NCBI GenBank assembly: GCA_001931875.2
Contig: MSJH02000650.1
Coordinates: 186,001-250,000, forward strand
Reading direction: 5' to 3'
Length of the DNA stretch: 64,000 nt
Origin: Byssochlamys sp. IMV 00236
Lineage: Eukaryota; Ascomycota; Eurotiomycetes; Eurotiales; Thermoascaceae
This document shows, one piece after another, positions 49,283 through 60,693 of this stretch. Under the pieces are notes generated by a model. It saw only the letters and a program-made list of their open reading frames with translations, did no database searches and was not told the origin of the DNA. Position 1 is the stretch's first letter; every line of letters starts with the position of its first letter. Made by a program: the position numbers and the translations under genes.

Positions 49283-49995
49283 AGTTGATATGCTATCGGA
49301 GGTATCCGCGGACCGGGCTGAAGTGGTCTAGGAACGAGATTTGCCTAGTGATAGAACGCTGCTTGTTCTTTGGTGGTTAGCTATCTGGGACCTGACATTT
49401 TTTTGCACCATAATCACAATCGCACTTCATATGGTGAAGGAAAGCTGTAGATCTGCGAGGTGACTTGGAGCTATCCATGCGGGAGTACCTGTCACTTGGG
49501 GCTTTTCCTGTTACGGAAAGTCACACGTCGTCCCCCGGTCTCCTCCGGACTAATCGGGGAAATACCTGGGAGATNNNNNNNNNNNNNNNNNNNNNNNNNN
49601 NNNNNNNNNNNNNNNNAAAAAAAAAAAACGAATCGCGCAGTAAAGCAGGCTGTGTATTAAATATCACATTCATTCGGACGTTAATGTACAGGGTCGAACA
49701 CAATGGCTTGGACAGACTGTCCTAGAAACACGGCCGGAATGGCCTTTTTGTGAACCCGCAATCCCCGACGTAGAAATGCAGAACGCCAAGGGGATCGAAC
49801 TAATAACCCAGGCGCGAAATAGATTGCTGAGATATTTTCGAGCAGGAATGGAAAGGTAGCGAAATATAAATGGAACCTCTATGTCATGCCGCAGAAAATG
49901 AGAACCCGGACCCAACACCAGAGGAGGAGAGATGGTTTTATGAAGAGAGCAGTGAAACTCTTGTCGAAAGATATTGTAGGGTGACTCGTGTATGT
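49283..49995. other. Intergenic region with an assembly gap
   Basis: Promoter of the asparaginase-like gene on the left and 3' UTR of tim17 on the right. No gene is seen. It contains the 42-base N gap and an adjoining poly-A run. Confidence 0.6.
49575..49616. other. Assembly gap (42 N)
   Basis: Forty-two undetermined bases, followed directly by 12 A (49617-49628). The true sequence is probably a homopolymer-rich stretch that failed to resolve. Confidence 0.95.
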
Positions 49996-50687
49996 TTATG
50001 CGACGGCCTTCTCGCCAGCGGGAGGAGGTGGGGGTAGCTGCAACACCATGTGAGTAATAGGTTATCTCGGTGAGGAGCAAGGCTAGTTGAGCAACGGGGG
50101 CCTTACATCCAGCCTCGTGTTCTCGGCCATCATTCTCTGGAATCCAATACCAACACCTTCGATAACACCCAGGAAGATGGCGCACATGATAGCGGAGTTT
50201 CTGGCAGCTTTCATACCACCTCGAATGGCCAGCGCACCACCTGTAAAGAAACCGGCAATGACTAGGAAAGAGCGTCAGAGACCTTCACTCCAAGCGCATA
50301 TTATGTGGAAGATAAGGGTCCATAAACATACTGGCATTGTACGGGTCCTCCTTCTTTCTGATTCCCTTGATGGCGCAGTCGAACGTCGAGAACATACCAC
50401 CCCAGACACCAAAGTTTCCGCCCAGCACCGGGGCACGAGCCTTAATCGCGGTGATCGCACCTATCCGTCGTTCACCGTACGGGCTGTTTCGGAATCCCTT
50501 AACACCGTGCCAGACAGCGCCTCCAATAGCCTAAAGCAGGAAAATAATCCATCAGCGCTCAATGTTCGGAGCTCAAGGAATACGCCCGGCGGGTTCGACG
50601 GAGCTGGATGATACATACACCCATACAGAAAGCACCACCAAAGTCGCTCAGGGCAACCCAGGGGCAAGGATCTCTCGAGTGATCCAT
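49996..50687 (-). CDS. tim17: Mitochondrial import inner membrane translocase subunit Tim17
   Basis: Four exons on the minus strand (50687-50619, 50530-50332, 50261-50107, 50037-49996) encode 154 residues; all phases match, and no single long frame shows this gene. The product begins [20 protein letters not shown], then [58 protein letters not shown], and ends with a Pro-rich tail. These are near-invariant Tim17 blocks with four membrane segments and GxxxG packing motifs. Tim17 is the central channel-forming subunit of the TIM23 complex, which imports presequence proteins. It is an essential housekeeping gene, unrelated to its catabolic neighbours. Confidence 0.97.
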
Positions 50688-51705
50688 GACGGTATCTATA
50701 AAAGAGTAAAGGGATAGGTTGAGAGAATGGACCGGCGAAGAACGGTGGCCTTAGGAGTCGAGATCGCGAGATGGCGCGCGCGGCCAAATGAAATAAAAGG
50801 TTGAAGAAACAGGGCCTATCACCCGCACCCTAGTGTACAGTGTTTAAAGTATTAACCGTCTCTGTAAAATGAGACTGGATGGGAGAAGAAAGAAAGGGCC
50901 GACGATCGAAAAGCAACAAGATAGACAAAAGCCGGAACTTGGCTTTTTTCTCCAGGTAAACGTGACCGGCTCGAGGGAATGTCACGTGCATTATCACCAC
51001 CGCCTTCCCGATGTGACTGTGGCGTCATCAAAGGTCTATCAAGGTGATAACTAGGTATTCACTATTATTATGTGAGTATTATTTATTTCTATCATGACAA
51101 GTCAGAACTGTTCTTCACAGGAGAGGTAGACTTGTGCATGGTGAACTACTGTGAAAAACATGTTGTTGACCTTCCCCTAAATCTATGATAAATACCTAGG
51201 TACCTGGTAGTGCATGGTCTATCAGAGGTTCCGGATATACCACTTGCTTCGGTGCGACAGGATTCAACAGTTATGAATGAGGAGGGAAAAAAATAAAAAC
51301 AAACAAAAAGAAGGGCAATGAATGCCTAAAACATTAGAGTCGATGCTAGCACCCTTACGCCTCATAAAGAAGAGGACGTCAGGGCAATACTTTCTATAAA
51401 AGTCGAACACGTAAAAGTAATCCAGATACCTTCACCAATGTCTCTATTAACTACCGGGATAGGAGCCGAATTTCGACCTCGGGAGTCGAAATTGCATCGC
51501 GCGGAGAGGTTCGGGTGTTAACCCGACAATGAAGATCGTACAGTACGTATGTTTACCCCATCTTCGGGGTCTATTCCGGATTCCGGGGAAGCTATGGTAG
51601 TATTAATACCTTTGAGCACCGTATAAGCATGTATATGAAGAAGGAAGTAAATAGTACTCTCAATCGGTCTCATTACATCGCAGCTACATTCAGCATCAGG
51701 ATAGG
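50688..51705. promoter_or_regulatory. Divergent promoter, tim17 / FAD monooxygenase
   Basis: A 1.0-kb region. On the monooxygenase side, TTCCGGATTCCGG (51574-51586) is a direct repeat of TTCCGG 120-132 bp before the start codon. A TATAAAA box lies at 51395-51401 and a TACCTAGGTA palindrome at 51193-51202. The TTCCGGA element recurs near the starts of the ABC pump and the Zn2Cys6 regulator. Confidence 0.45.
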
Positions 51706-53667
51706 ATGCTGCCTTCCACTACCGACGTCCTCATCTGCGGCGCTGGATCAGCCGGTCTCTGTGCCGCTGGTTGGCTAGCGCGTTATGGACTGGAGTGCAC
51801 AGTCTTGGAGTCATCGGACGGTCCGCTAAAGTTGGGAAAAGCCGATGGAGTGCAATGTCGGACAGTCGAGATTTTTGAGAGTCTCGGTCTATCAGACCAG
51901 CTCCTGCGGGAATCGTACCACGTCAACGAGGTCACCTTCTGGAATGCAGGCGAGAAGGGAATCGTGAGAACCAGCCGAACGGCAGATACCCCGACAGGAC
52001 TCAGCCACATGCCACATGTGATTCTTAACCAAGCGAGAATCAACGGCCTAATGATCGAATATATGAAGAAGTGGAATAATCAGCAAGACATCAACTACGG
52101 CTGGGCGGTTACCAATGTGCACGTTGACAAGGTCTCTGAAGACGATCTGGACGCATATCCTGTTACTGTGACCGCTCAGAAAGACGGAGTAGAGCACAAG
52201 ATCAAGGCGAAATATGTGTTGGTAAGTCTTCCTCCCTTCTTTTTCAAGATATGCACGTTTGCTGATATTGCCAGGGTTGTGATGGGGCCCATAGCACAGT
52301 CCGCAAGTGCCTTGGCTATACGATGGTCGGAGATACGACGGATTCTGTCTGGGGTGTGATGGACGTTTACCCTCAGACGGACTTTCCCGATATCCGCAAG
52401 AAAGCAGCTCTTAAATCTGCTGCTGGATCATTGCTGATCATTCCCCGTGAGGGAGGATCTATGGTCCGTCTCTATATCGAGCTTCCTCATGGCACCAAGC
52501 CCAAAGAAGTCCGCCTCGATGACCTCCAGGCTACTGCAAAGCGGATTTTCGCCCCGTACTCTCTCGAGATCGTTGAGACATTCTGGTGGTCTGCATACAG
52601 TATTGGCCAGAGACTCGCTGATCATTTTGACAAGGATTACCGCGTTTTCCTGACCGGCGATGCTTGCCACACCCATTCTCCCAAGGCCGGCCAAGGAATG
52701 AACGTCTCCCTTCAAGATGGATACAATATTGGTTGGAAGCTGGCCCATGTCCTCATGCGTCGCGCCAGCCCAAGCTTGCTGCGCACGTACACATTCGAGC
52801 GTTCAGAAGTCGCTGCTAATCTCATTGCTTTCGACCGCGAATTCACTCGGCTTTTCAGTCAAAAACCAACCTCGACTGGCGCCCCTGATACTTTCTCCAA
52901 CTACTTCATCCAGTCAGCCAACTACACGGCCGGACTCACTTCGAAATATAAAGACTCCCAAATCACAGATTCTGCAAACAGCAAGCAGGAATGTGCTCCA
53001 CAAATCGTTGTCGGTATGCGTCTTCCAACCGCGCAAGTGGTGCGCCATTCCGACTCGTATGCAATGCAACTGCTCCGAGCACTAGTCAGCGATGGCAGAT
53101 GGCGCCTGATTTTATTCCCAGGTGATATAGCGAAGCAGCAAACCAGAGAAAGGCTCCAAAACGTGGCGAAATACCTAGAGAGTGAAAAGGGACCCGTCCG
53201 CAGCTTAACCCCGCGTGGCCAGGACCTAGATTCAGTCATTGAAGTCCTCTTAGTTGTCAAGGGCGACAGGTCCGCATTGGAGCAGAAAGATATTCCCGAG
53301 ATTTATCGTCCTGTTAATGGAAAGTGGCGCATGAGAGGTATGCGTACTTGGACAGTGCACAATATGGACCAAATTGGCTAACCAGCAGTTTACTTACAGA
53401 TCCGCATAAGATTTACTTCGATGATGAAAGCCACAACCACGGCCACGGCCACGCCTATGAGACTTATGGTATTGACCCAGAGCGTGGTGCGCTAGTAGTC
53501 GTGCGACCTGACCAATGTAAGTATAACTACCTCTTTGATAACATAGACCATGCCCATGAACTAACTAACACCAACCAGACGTCTCCTTGGTAGTTGATCC
53601 AGACAATGTCGAGGCTGTTGGTAAATTCTTCCAGGGCTGGGCAAATACCCCGACTGCGCGATTGTAA
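51706..53667 (+). CDS. FAD-dependent phenol 2-monooxygenase-like enzyme
   Basis: Four exons (51706-52221, 52275-53337, 53400-53516, 53579-53667) encode 594 residues. The N-terminal FAD site is ICGAGSAGLCAAGW (G12, G14, G17). The second motif GCDGAHSTVRK lies at the exon 1-2 junction (from residue 173). The third, LTGDACHTHSPKAGQGMN (D301), binds the FAD ribityl chain. The last ~180 residues (RLPTAQVVRHSD ... VDPDNVEAVGKFFQGW) match the thioredoxin-like C-terminal domain of phenol hydroxylases. Flavin monooxygenases of this class hydroxylate phenols or other aromatic acids with NADPH and O2. A His/Gly repeat (HNHGHGHAY) near residue 540 is unusual. Together with the neighbouring ABC pump and regulator it suggests detoxification or use of a phenolic compound. 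The substrate is unknown. Confidence 0.92.
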
Positions 53668-54425
53668 AAAGCAACCAGGAACGCACTACATCTTTTCATT
53701 CATGATGTAAATATGCACGACGATATGTCTTCCCCGTTCTAGATGCATGATGGCGTAAGATACCTATACTGAATGTAGAAGCATGGCATAGCCAGTATAA
53801 TATAGCCTCTCGCTCCGTGTAAATGGGATTGCGTTCACGATCATGTCGAATTGGCTGATTACTTCATTATCGGCCTGATTATCCCGCCGTTAGTGGAGGA
53901 TATTGAACCCGGAGTTTATTGTGGTTTTCTGTTTGTTAGCATTGACGTGGACATGGTTTTCCTTCCGGTAACTAATGGAATAACGTTGGAATAGATAGAT
54001 CAGGTCTTTCATGCTAATTCGGGTGAGGCTGAGCGTGTCATACAGGCTGGGATTAAAAGTGATATATTGGATGCGGTGATGAATCCGGAGCAAAGGCCTG
54101 TATCGAAGATATGGGGGCGTGTATATTTCACGTTCCCCCTGAGAAGGGGACTAGCATCTATGTAAAACGAGTTCCTACGATTTATGAACTTGATTCAGTT
54201 GCCTCCACAAGGATGAGCTAATAGACGTAGAATTAAATGCAAAAGTAGTATATTGAAATTATTAAACAGGCCCATCTATATGCACCACACAAGTCTATAT
54301 AATCTTTGGCGAAGAGAAGTAGCTATACCTTCTATTGATGATCGAAAGAAAAACGTTGAGACACGAACAAAGAAACTTCGGAACAATAAGTCCCGATCGA
54401 ATAAGAAAGACTGGGAATAACACCA
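53668..54425. other. Convergent intergenic region
   Basis: The FAD monooxygenase and ABC transporter genes run towards each other across this region. No gene is seen. It is AT-rich in its right part and probably holds both 3' UTRs. Confidence 0.6.
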
Positions 54426-57400
54426 CTATTCCGCTTTCTTGGAAGCCTTCGTCCTCAATCTCATAAGGACGTAAACAAGCGAGTAAGAACTGATGGCAAA
54501 AATGACAACAATCGCAGCATCCCTCCAACCATAGTAATACTTCTTCAGGTTGACAGTGTAGAGGTAGTCCGCTCCTTTCCTATACTGGCAGACCTTGCAT
54601 CCCGAGGTTGCATCAGGGTTGATGAGATTTGCAAAGATGCCGGAACCTTTCATGTAATCGGAGAGGTAATTGCCGCAGGTAGTTCCGTTGGGAGGGTCGA
54701 AGATGGCAAATTCCGATTCTGCACATTTGATGTCCGCGTCCCAGACATTGAAGACTAGGAGGCCTCCGATCAGATAGTTGAATGGATTGAGGTAGTAAAT
54801 CCAATAACGCCAGAAGGCTTGGATTTGGCCGTAGGGCACTAGGACACCACAGAATGACACCAGGGTACCGATAATGAGAGGGTTGGCGAGAGCGGCGAAG
54901 GTGGCGTTAGGTGCGTAGGCGGCAATGAATTGGCCAATTCCAGTGTAGACGAATTCGTACATGAGCATGATGAAGAAAGTGGCACCGGCTTTGTTCGAGT
55001 CATTGGGGAAACCGACAGTGTAGTACCAGCACACGAAATAGAGGACAGCGCAGATGCAGAGGTACGGGAATTCGGAAACAATCAAGGCCGTCACAAATGC
55101 CTTCCAGGAATACATCTTAGATTTCTTCTCCCGAGTCTCGTATATATCACGACGCTCAATGAACAGTGGCTGCAGTTGGTTGATGACACCGGGTGCGACG
55201 AATATGAAGTTGAAAACAGTGAAAAGGCGCAGCTGGAGGTCAGACACGGTATCGCCAATCATCCAGAAGGAGAAACCGTTAAACAGAGCTAAGGCGATAT
55301 GCAGGGCGAACTTGTTGTTCACGTAGTCGGTGTTGCGCCATAGTGCAGTCGACATTCTCTGAGTCACTATCTTGGTTTGTTCCCACAGCGGCATTGCAAA
55401 TTCATGTCCATCATCCTGCGTCTCCACAGGTTTGGCGGCAGCCTCGCTGATCATCCGATCCAACTCTTTCACCGTGTAGTCATGTTCAGGAGACTCCAGC
55501 CAGACCTTATTCCAGTCTTTCCCTTGAGAAAGAACACCAGAGACGACGTCGATCATATGTTCCGCCGGGTTACTCTCCGGGGGACAGGGAGCCCCGTATC
55601 TGGCGAAATATTCTCTGATAGTCTGGGCATTGTCGCCGATATCACCAAAGTAAACAGTTTTACCTCCTCTTGCAAGAAGCAAGAGAGTGTCGAACTGAGC
55701 AAACAGTTGGGCTGACGGCTGATGAATAGTCACAAGGACCGCCTGACCAACATCTGCGAGCTTCCTCAAGAAACGAACTGTGTTGTAAGCTGCTTGACCG
55801 TCCAGACCCGAGGTGGGCTCATCCAGGAAGATTAAGATGCTTGGCTTGGACACAAGTTCAACGCCGATAGTGACACGCTTCCTCTGCTCCACGGAAAGGC
55901 CTGCGCCCACCTTACCAATCATGGTATCTGCGAGATCGTGAAGTTCCAGCAGATCGATAATGACGTCAACGTACTTCAGCTTCTCCTCCCTGGGAACATG
56001 GCGAGGTTGACGAAGAAGAGCGGAGAATTCTAGTGCCTCACGGACGGTTGCGAAAGGTTCGTGGACGTCAAGCTGCTCACAATAACCAGCAGATCTCTGG
56101 AATGAAACAGAGAGTGGGCGCCCATCGACCATGATTGAACCATGAATCGTACCATCGGTTTTGCGCTGAGCAAGCACATCCAGCAAAGTTGTCTTTCCGG
56201 CACCTGATGAACCCATCAAGGCACCTAGCATACCAGGTTTCACCCATCCCTGCACATTATCAAGAAGCACACGATCACCAGAGGGGGTCTTGACCGTGTA
56301 GGTGAGGTTCTTCCACGTAAAAACCGATGTATTCCGTACCAGATTGTCATCGATAGCATTCCTAGCTTGCACCCCAGTACCTGACGAGGAGCTGCTGCCA
56401 ATCTGTTTTTCATTCGCTTGTGATTCCTCATCCTTGCGAGCAGCGTGTACCTGCTTTAACTTCTCTCGAGGAATAAGCATTGAACTACCAGATTCGGATG
56501 GCGATTTCCACCTGGACGTGAAGATGACGGTAACCGCCACGAACAGCGCCCACCAGGCCCACACGATTCCAAAGTTTCTCCAGAGGTGGGCATGGCTGTA
56601 ACTTAGAGACTTCAAGTACGAATCTCCGTTGACGGTCACTTGGCCTTGTACCTCGCCCCCGACACCTGCACAAGACTGGTGTGCTGGATCAGAATATCCA
56701 GGACCACTTGGGACCAAGTTATTTCCGACGCAAGGTATAGTCTTTTTATGGAACTCATTTGCCAAGAGACTCTGGAAAGCATATGCCAGAGGGTCAATCC
56801 AATATATCCAGCCTAGCCACGGGTGCATACTTGGCTTTCGAATCATATATCCGGTATACATGACCAATGCGCTGATGAGGAAACCTGAGACTTTGGATGC
56901 ACCGTCGAAGGTTTTGAATGCGGCTCCAACAGCTCGAAACATTGCCGTCATACACTGCCGCAGTTGTTAGCTCTAGTCTCATCGGAGAGATAGGGAGTTA
57001 CTCACCATAGTTCCGGAAAAAATGATAATCCAATACGTGAAGAAAAGACCAGCATCCATAGTCAGGCCAACCATGAAGTACACGATAATGGAGAAGATGC
57101 TGACTTGGATAAGGATGATAGGTATATCAGCAGTGATCTGTGCAATACAGAATGCTGCTGGGTGGAAGTAAGCAAAGGATTTATGCTTCACGAGAACTGG
57201 TCGTCCATGGAAAGAGTCCGTGACCTCGGACATGGAAAGCAGGCTGTTGTATAAGAGCGAAAAGAAAAGGGCCCCCGATTTGACGAAGAGACCACCGGAG
57301 TTGTCCGGAGCGTTATAGAAAAGGGATCCCGATATAAGAGCCTGGGCCAGGGTGGAAATCTGCTTGATCAAAAAGGTTGCCTTGTCACCCCACAGGATCT

Positions 57401-58736
57401 GGTATTGTCGTATGATACATGCTTTGACCTGATCAGGAAAGCTGACAGTGTAAGGGCTGTTCTTCGATTGATGTGTATCCTTTTCGAACGCAACAGAGTC
57501 TTTGAAGTTCTCCGTTCTGGAAACGGCAACTTCAGTATTCGGGTAGTCGTATTCGCTTGTCATTTGCGTGAAGATATCGGACTTCTCATACTCGGAGCGG
57601 ATTTGCTCTGCGTTCCTGGGGAACCTACTCTCGTATCCTTCGCGGATCTGACGCTCCGTAGGCACAGTTACTCCAGTGAGATAATCAGCAACGTTTGCGC
57701 CCTCTCTGCAGACGAAGCCGAGACTCTCCATAAAGGGTCGAGCCTCCGTCATAGGACCATAGTAGATCTCCTTGCCCTCATCGAGCACGAGAACTTTGTC
57801 GAACAGGTCATAGATACCATTTCCTGCTTGGTACAGGGTGACAATGGTGGCCAGCCCAAGCACGTCAGTCATCGCCCGTAGAGCCTTTGCCCACTCCAGC
57901 GCACTACTAGCATCCAATCCACGAGTACTGTTGTCCCAGCAGAACACGGAACCTCTCGTTGCAAGACACTCGATGATGGAGACACGTTTCCTCTCTCCTC
58001 CGGAAACTCCACGAACGAATTCATTTCCGACCTTGGTGTCGCGAGTGTGTGATATTCCCATTGATTCGAGTAGGAATTCTTTCGTCTCAGCCCTGTACTC
58101 CTCTCGAGATTGGACGTCGTTGGGAAGGTGGAATGGGACTTTGAGCTTTGTGGCGAAGTCCATGGTCTGTCCAACTGTGAGTGTTGGAAAGAACAACTCT
58201 TCTTCCGTATTCATCACAATCTGGCCGCGATACTGGGCAGCCTCCTCATGACTCATTGAGCCAAACTTCACGTCGCCGTTGATAGAAGCATAGCCACCCC
58301 GTCGGTTGGACAGCATTTTCAGGAGCGTGGTACATCCTGAACCGGGTCGACCAAGAACCAGGAGCATTTCTCCTGGTTTCACGCAGCCATGGGTGTTGTC
58401 GAGGATAGTTTTGTTCGGCAGCTTGTGTCGACTTTCCTTGATGAGCTTCGGGAGGTTCAACTGAGAAAGGAGATTCTCATTGACGGCGGCGTCCGCACTG
58501 GGAGCCTCCACGGTGAGGTTCTTCCAGGTAACCCCAAGCTCACGCCCCTTGAAACCGGCCTCGAGTTCTCTTTCGTGTGTCTCCTTGACTCTTGGCATCA
58601 ACTTCCAGCCGCTGGAGTTGTCGTTGGTCTTCTTTTCTCCGTTGGCAGGGTCATTGACGAAGACAGTAGCGGCACTGTCCGTGTCATTCTGGATGGACAC
58701 GTCTTCCGACGCCAGAGCTATCTTTGGGGTCGCCAT
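54426..58736 (-). CDS. PDR-type full ABC multidrug transporter
   Basis: Two exons (58736-57006 and 56954-54426) encode 1419 residues with order NBD1-TMD1-NBD2-TMD2, as in yeast Pdr5 and Candida Cdr1. NBD1 has the degenerate Walker [10 protein letters not shown] (129-137, Cys for Lys), signature [10 protein letters not shown] (244-253) and a Walker B region ending [15 protein letters not shown]2 has a canonical Walker [10 protein letters not shown] (825-833), a degenerate signature [10 protein letters not shown] and Walker [15 protein letters not shown]. This split of one competent and one degenerate site is normal for the family. The intron falls in TMD1 ([17 protein letters not shown]). The pump sits in the plasma membrane and exports hydrophobic drugs, azoles or toxic metabolites. 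It lies between the FAD monooxygenase and a Zn2Cys6 regulator on the same strand, with a palindromic element 91 bp before the start. Confidence 0.95.
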
Positions 58737-58826
58737 GGTGCCTGAAGTTCACGGATCGACCTGACCATCTTCATCTGACAGGGCCAACCCGGTCTATTTA
58801 TTATTTCAGCAGGAATAAACCAACTA

Positions 58827-58843
58827 GCTTCCGGAACGGAAGC
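58827..58843. promoter_or_regulatory. Inverted repeat in the ABC pump promoter
   Basis: GCTTCCG-GAA-CGGAAGC is a perfect inverted repeat of 7-bp arms and contains TTCCGGAA. It lies 91 bp upstream of the pump's start codon. Its CCG/CGG arms fit a dimeric Zn2Cys6 site and recall the yeast PDRE (TCCGCGGA), bound by Pdr1/Pdr3. Confidence 0.5.
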
Positions 58844-59628
58844 GGCCCAAAAGGACGCTCGGATTTCGATCATTTCGAGTCCACTAGGTCCAGTTCTAGA
58901 TCCGTTCCGGCTATCTTGTCGCTGTTTCGCGTAGTCGACGCCCCGAACCACATTACGTTGACAGATGGATGATCTGTGGGGACAGCACTGATCAAGACCA
59001 TGTAAATGGCAGTCGCGGAGCCCATGTTTTTTCTTTTGTCGCCAATCTGAGAACGAGAAAGCACAAATCTCACTCCATTCAGCTGCTTTCTTTCGGAATT
59101 GGCCCCTGTCCGAGCCGAGAGAGCCCGTTTATGGATTTTATGGATTTCCAACCGACGGTTTAATTCCGCTTAGTCATGGACCTGGCCATTGCAATTTGCG
59201 ATTCACCCAATAATAATGATTTATTATTATTAGTACTGCGTATATCCGGTCTGCCAGTCGATTATCCGATCCGAGATATCTCCACCTGAACTGTACCATA
59301 CAGTAGATCTTCTCTCATTATTATTATTTGCGTGGATATTGGAGTATGATTCACTGCGCACCGAATCCGGCGTCGTCTTTCGGGTAAATAATAATAACTT
59401 GACATCGGATATATACATACTCGATCTGAGACCGCGGCGCATGCATTATTATTGACTAGGAGGTAGTTAGCCGGCTGTTGATCTGGCGCAGGCCGCAGCA
59501 TCCCCGTTATCTGCATGCTCTGTTTAGCAGACAAAACGGAACCGATACAGAGTATAGTAGTATAGGGCTCAGCTTCCTAGGCAGCCGCCACAAGACATAG
59601 ATACCATGGCTGTGGCATACTATCCAGA

Positions 59629-59642
59629 ACGGTCCGGACCGT
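59629..59642. repeat. 14-bp perfect palindrome
   Basis: ACGGTCCGGACCGT, with CGG and CCG arms spaced by 6 bp, about 0.9 kb upstream of the ABC pump. The arrangement equals that of Gal4-class half-sites with a shorter spacer. Confidence 0.5.
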
Positions 59643-60693
59643 AAGGCTCTTCTAGAAGGAAGGAAGGACGTTCATCCGAGATCTGGCAAAAAAATATCGT
59701 CTTGCACGGAACGGGTTAGCGGCAAATCTAATTATTCTCGGGAGCCCCACAATCTTATCTTTTTCTTTTTTTCCGCTGAATAAGCGGAAGGCAGACGGCG
59801 TTCGGACGTCGGGCGTCGGGCTCCGGCTCGGAGGGCGTTTATAAATACACAGGAATCAATGTATCATTATTATTAACTATCGACTGCCGGTGTGGATCGC
59901 TGCAGGCGCAAATTTAGTAAAAAAATAACAGTGTTTGTCTGCATCTTATTGCCACAGATCACTTCTATGCTGCGTCTGTTTCACCTTTTCTGGAAGAACC
60001 AATGCACCCTTGAACCGAATCCAGGAATTAAGCTCTCAGGTCTAGTTATCATCCGTATGTACTATCATTGTTTTGCAGGAACCCACCCAATCCACCAAAA
60101 TATCGGCGGTCTTAACAACCGATCGCCGTCAACAATCCGGTTCTCCGAGATGCGAACAGGTAGTGTAGTGAGCGTCCGCCTTTGCAGATGCTGAAACACA
60201 AAATGTTTTCGATGCTTAGCTTTAGAACGCAGTACAGAACTCAGTAGAGATGGCAATTGACATTTGCATGGACAGACAAAGTACAAATTTCTTTTTTTTT
60301 TCTTTTTTTTTTTTCTCTTCCTTTTTCCCCCCAGAGAGTTGATAATAAATATCCTTTACCATGTTTATTCCGAATGACCCCTTAGGTACACTATGACGGC
60401 GATAATGACGCTTATCTCCGCTTGCTGCGTCAGATAGTTAGGCCCCGAAGTGGAACGAAAGGGTGCAATGTAATTCTGTTGAATTGTCAACAATGCAAAT
60501 TCTAGGGTTATTTTATTTTCACTAATCCTGTGGGGATAATCATCAGGCAGGCCATTGGAAACAATCTCCTTCTCGGGCGCCAACAAATCATATTAGATAT
60601 CAGAAGAAAGTTCTGGAAAGACCCATACCATACGCATGTATATACATAGTGCATTAAGCAGTTAACTAATGTGTGAGGATTTGATAAGAATGT

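Larger units (their letters stand above)
58737..60693. other. Long intergenic region between the ABC pump and its regulator
   Basis: About 2 kb with no secure gene. It carries the pump promoter, a 14-bp palindrome ACGGTCCGGACCGT (59629-59642), and the inverted repeat TTCCGCT-GAATA-AGCGGAA (59771-59789). A TATAAATA box lies around 59841, followed by a short open frame from the ATG at 59968 to about 60194 (75 codons) that matches nothing known. T-rich runs occur at 60292-60330. The right end is the 3' region of the regulator gene. Confidence 0.5.

Noticed and set aside
48824..49288. Plus-strand frames over the asparaginase-like gene
   Set aside because: Shadows of a well-conserved minus-strand product.
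50087..50611. 174-codon plus-strand frame
   Set aside because: Antisense to tim17, whose four spliced exons give a near-invariant mitochondrial protein.
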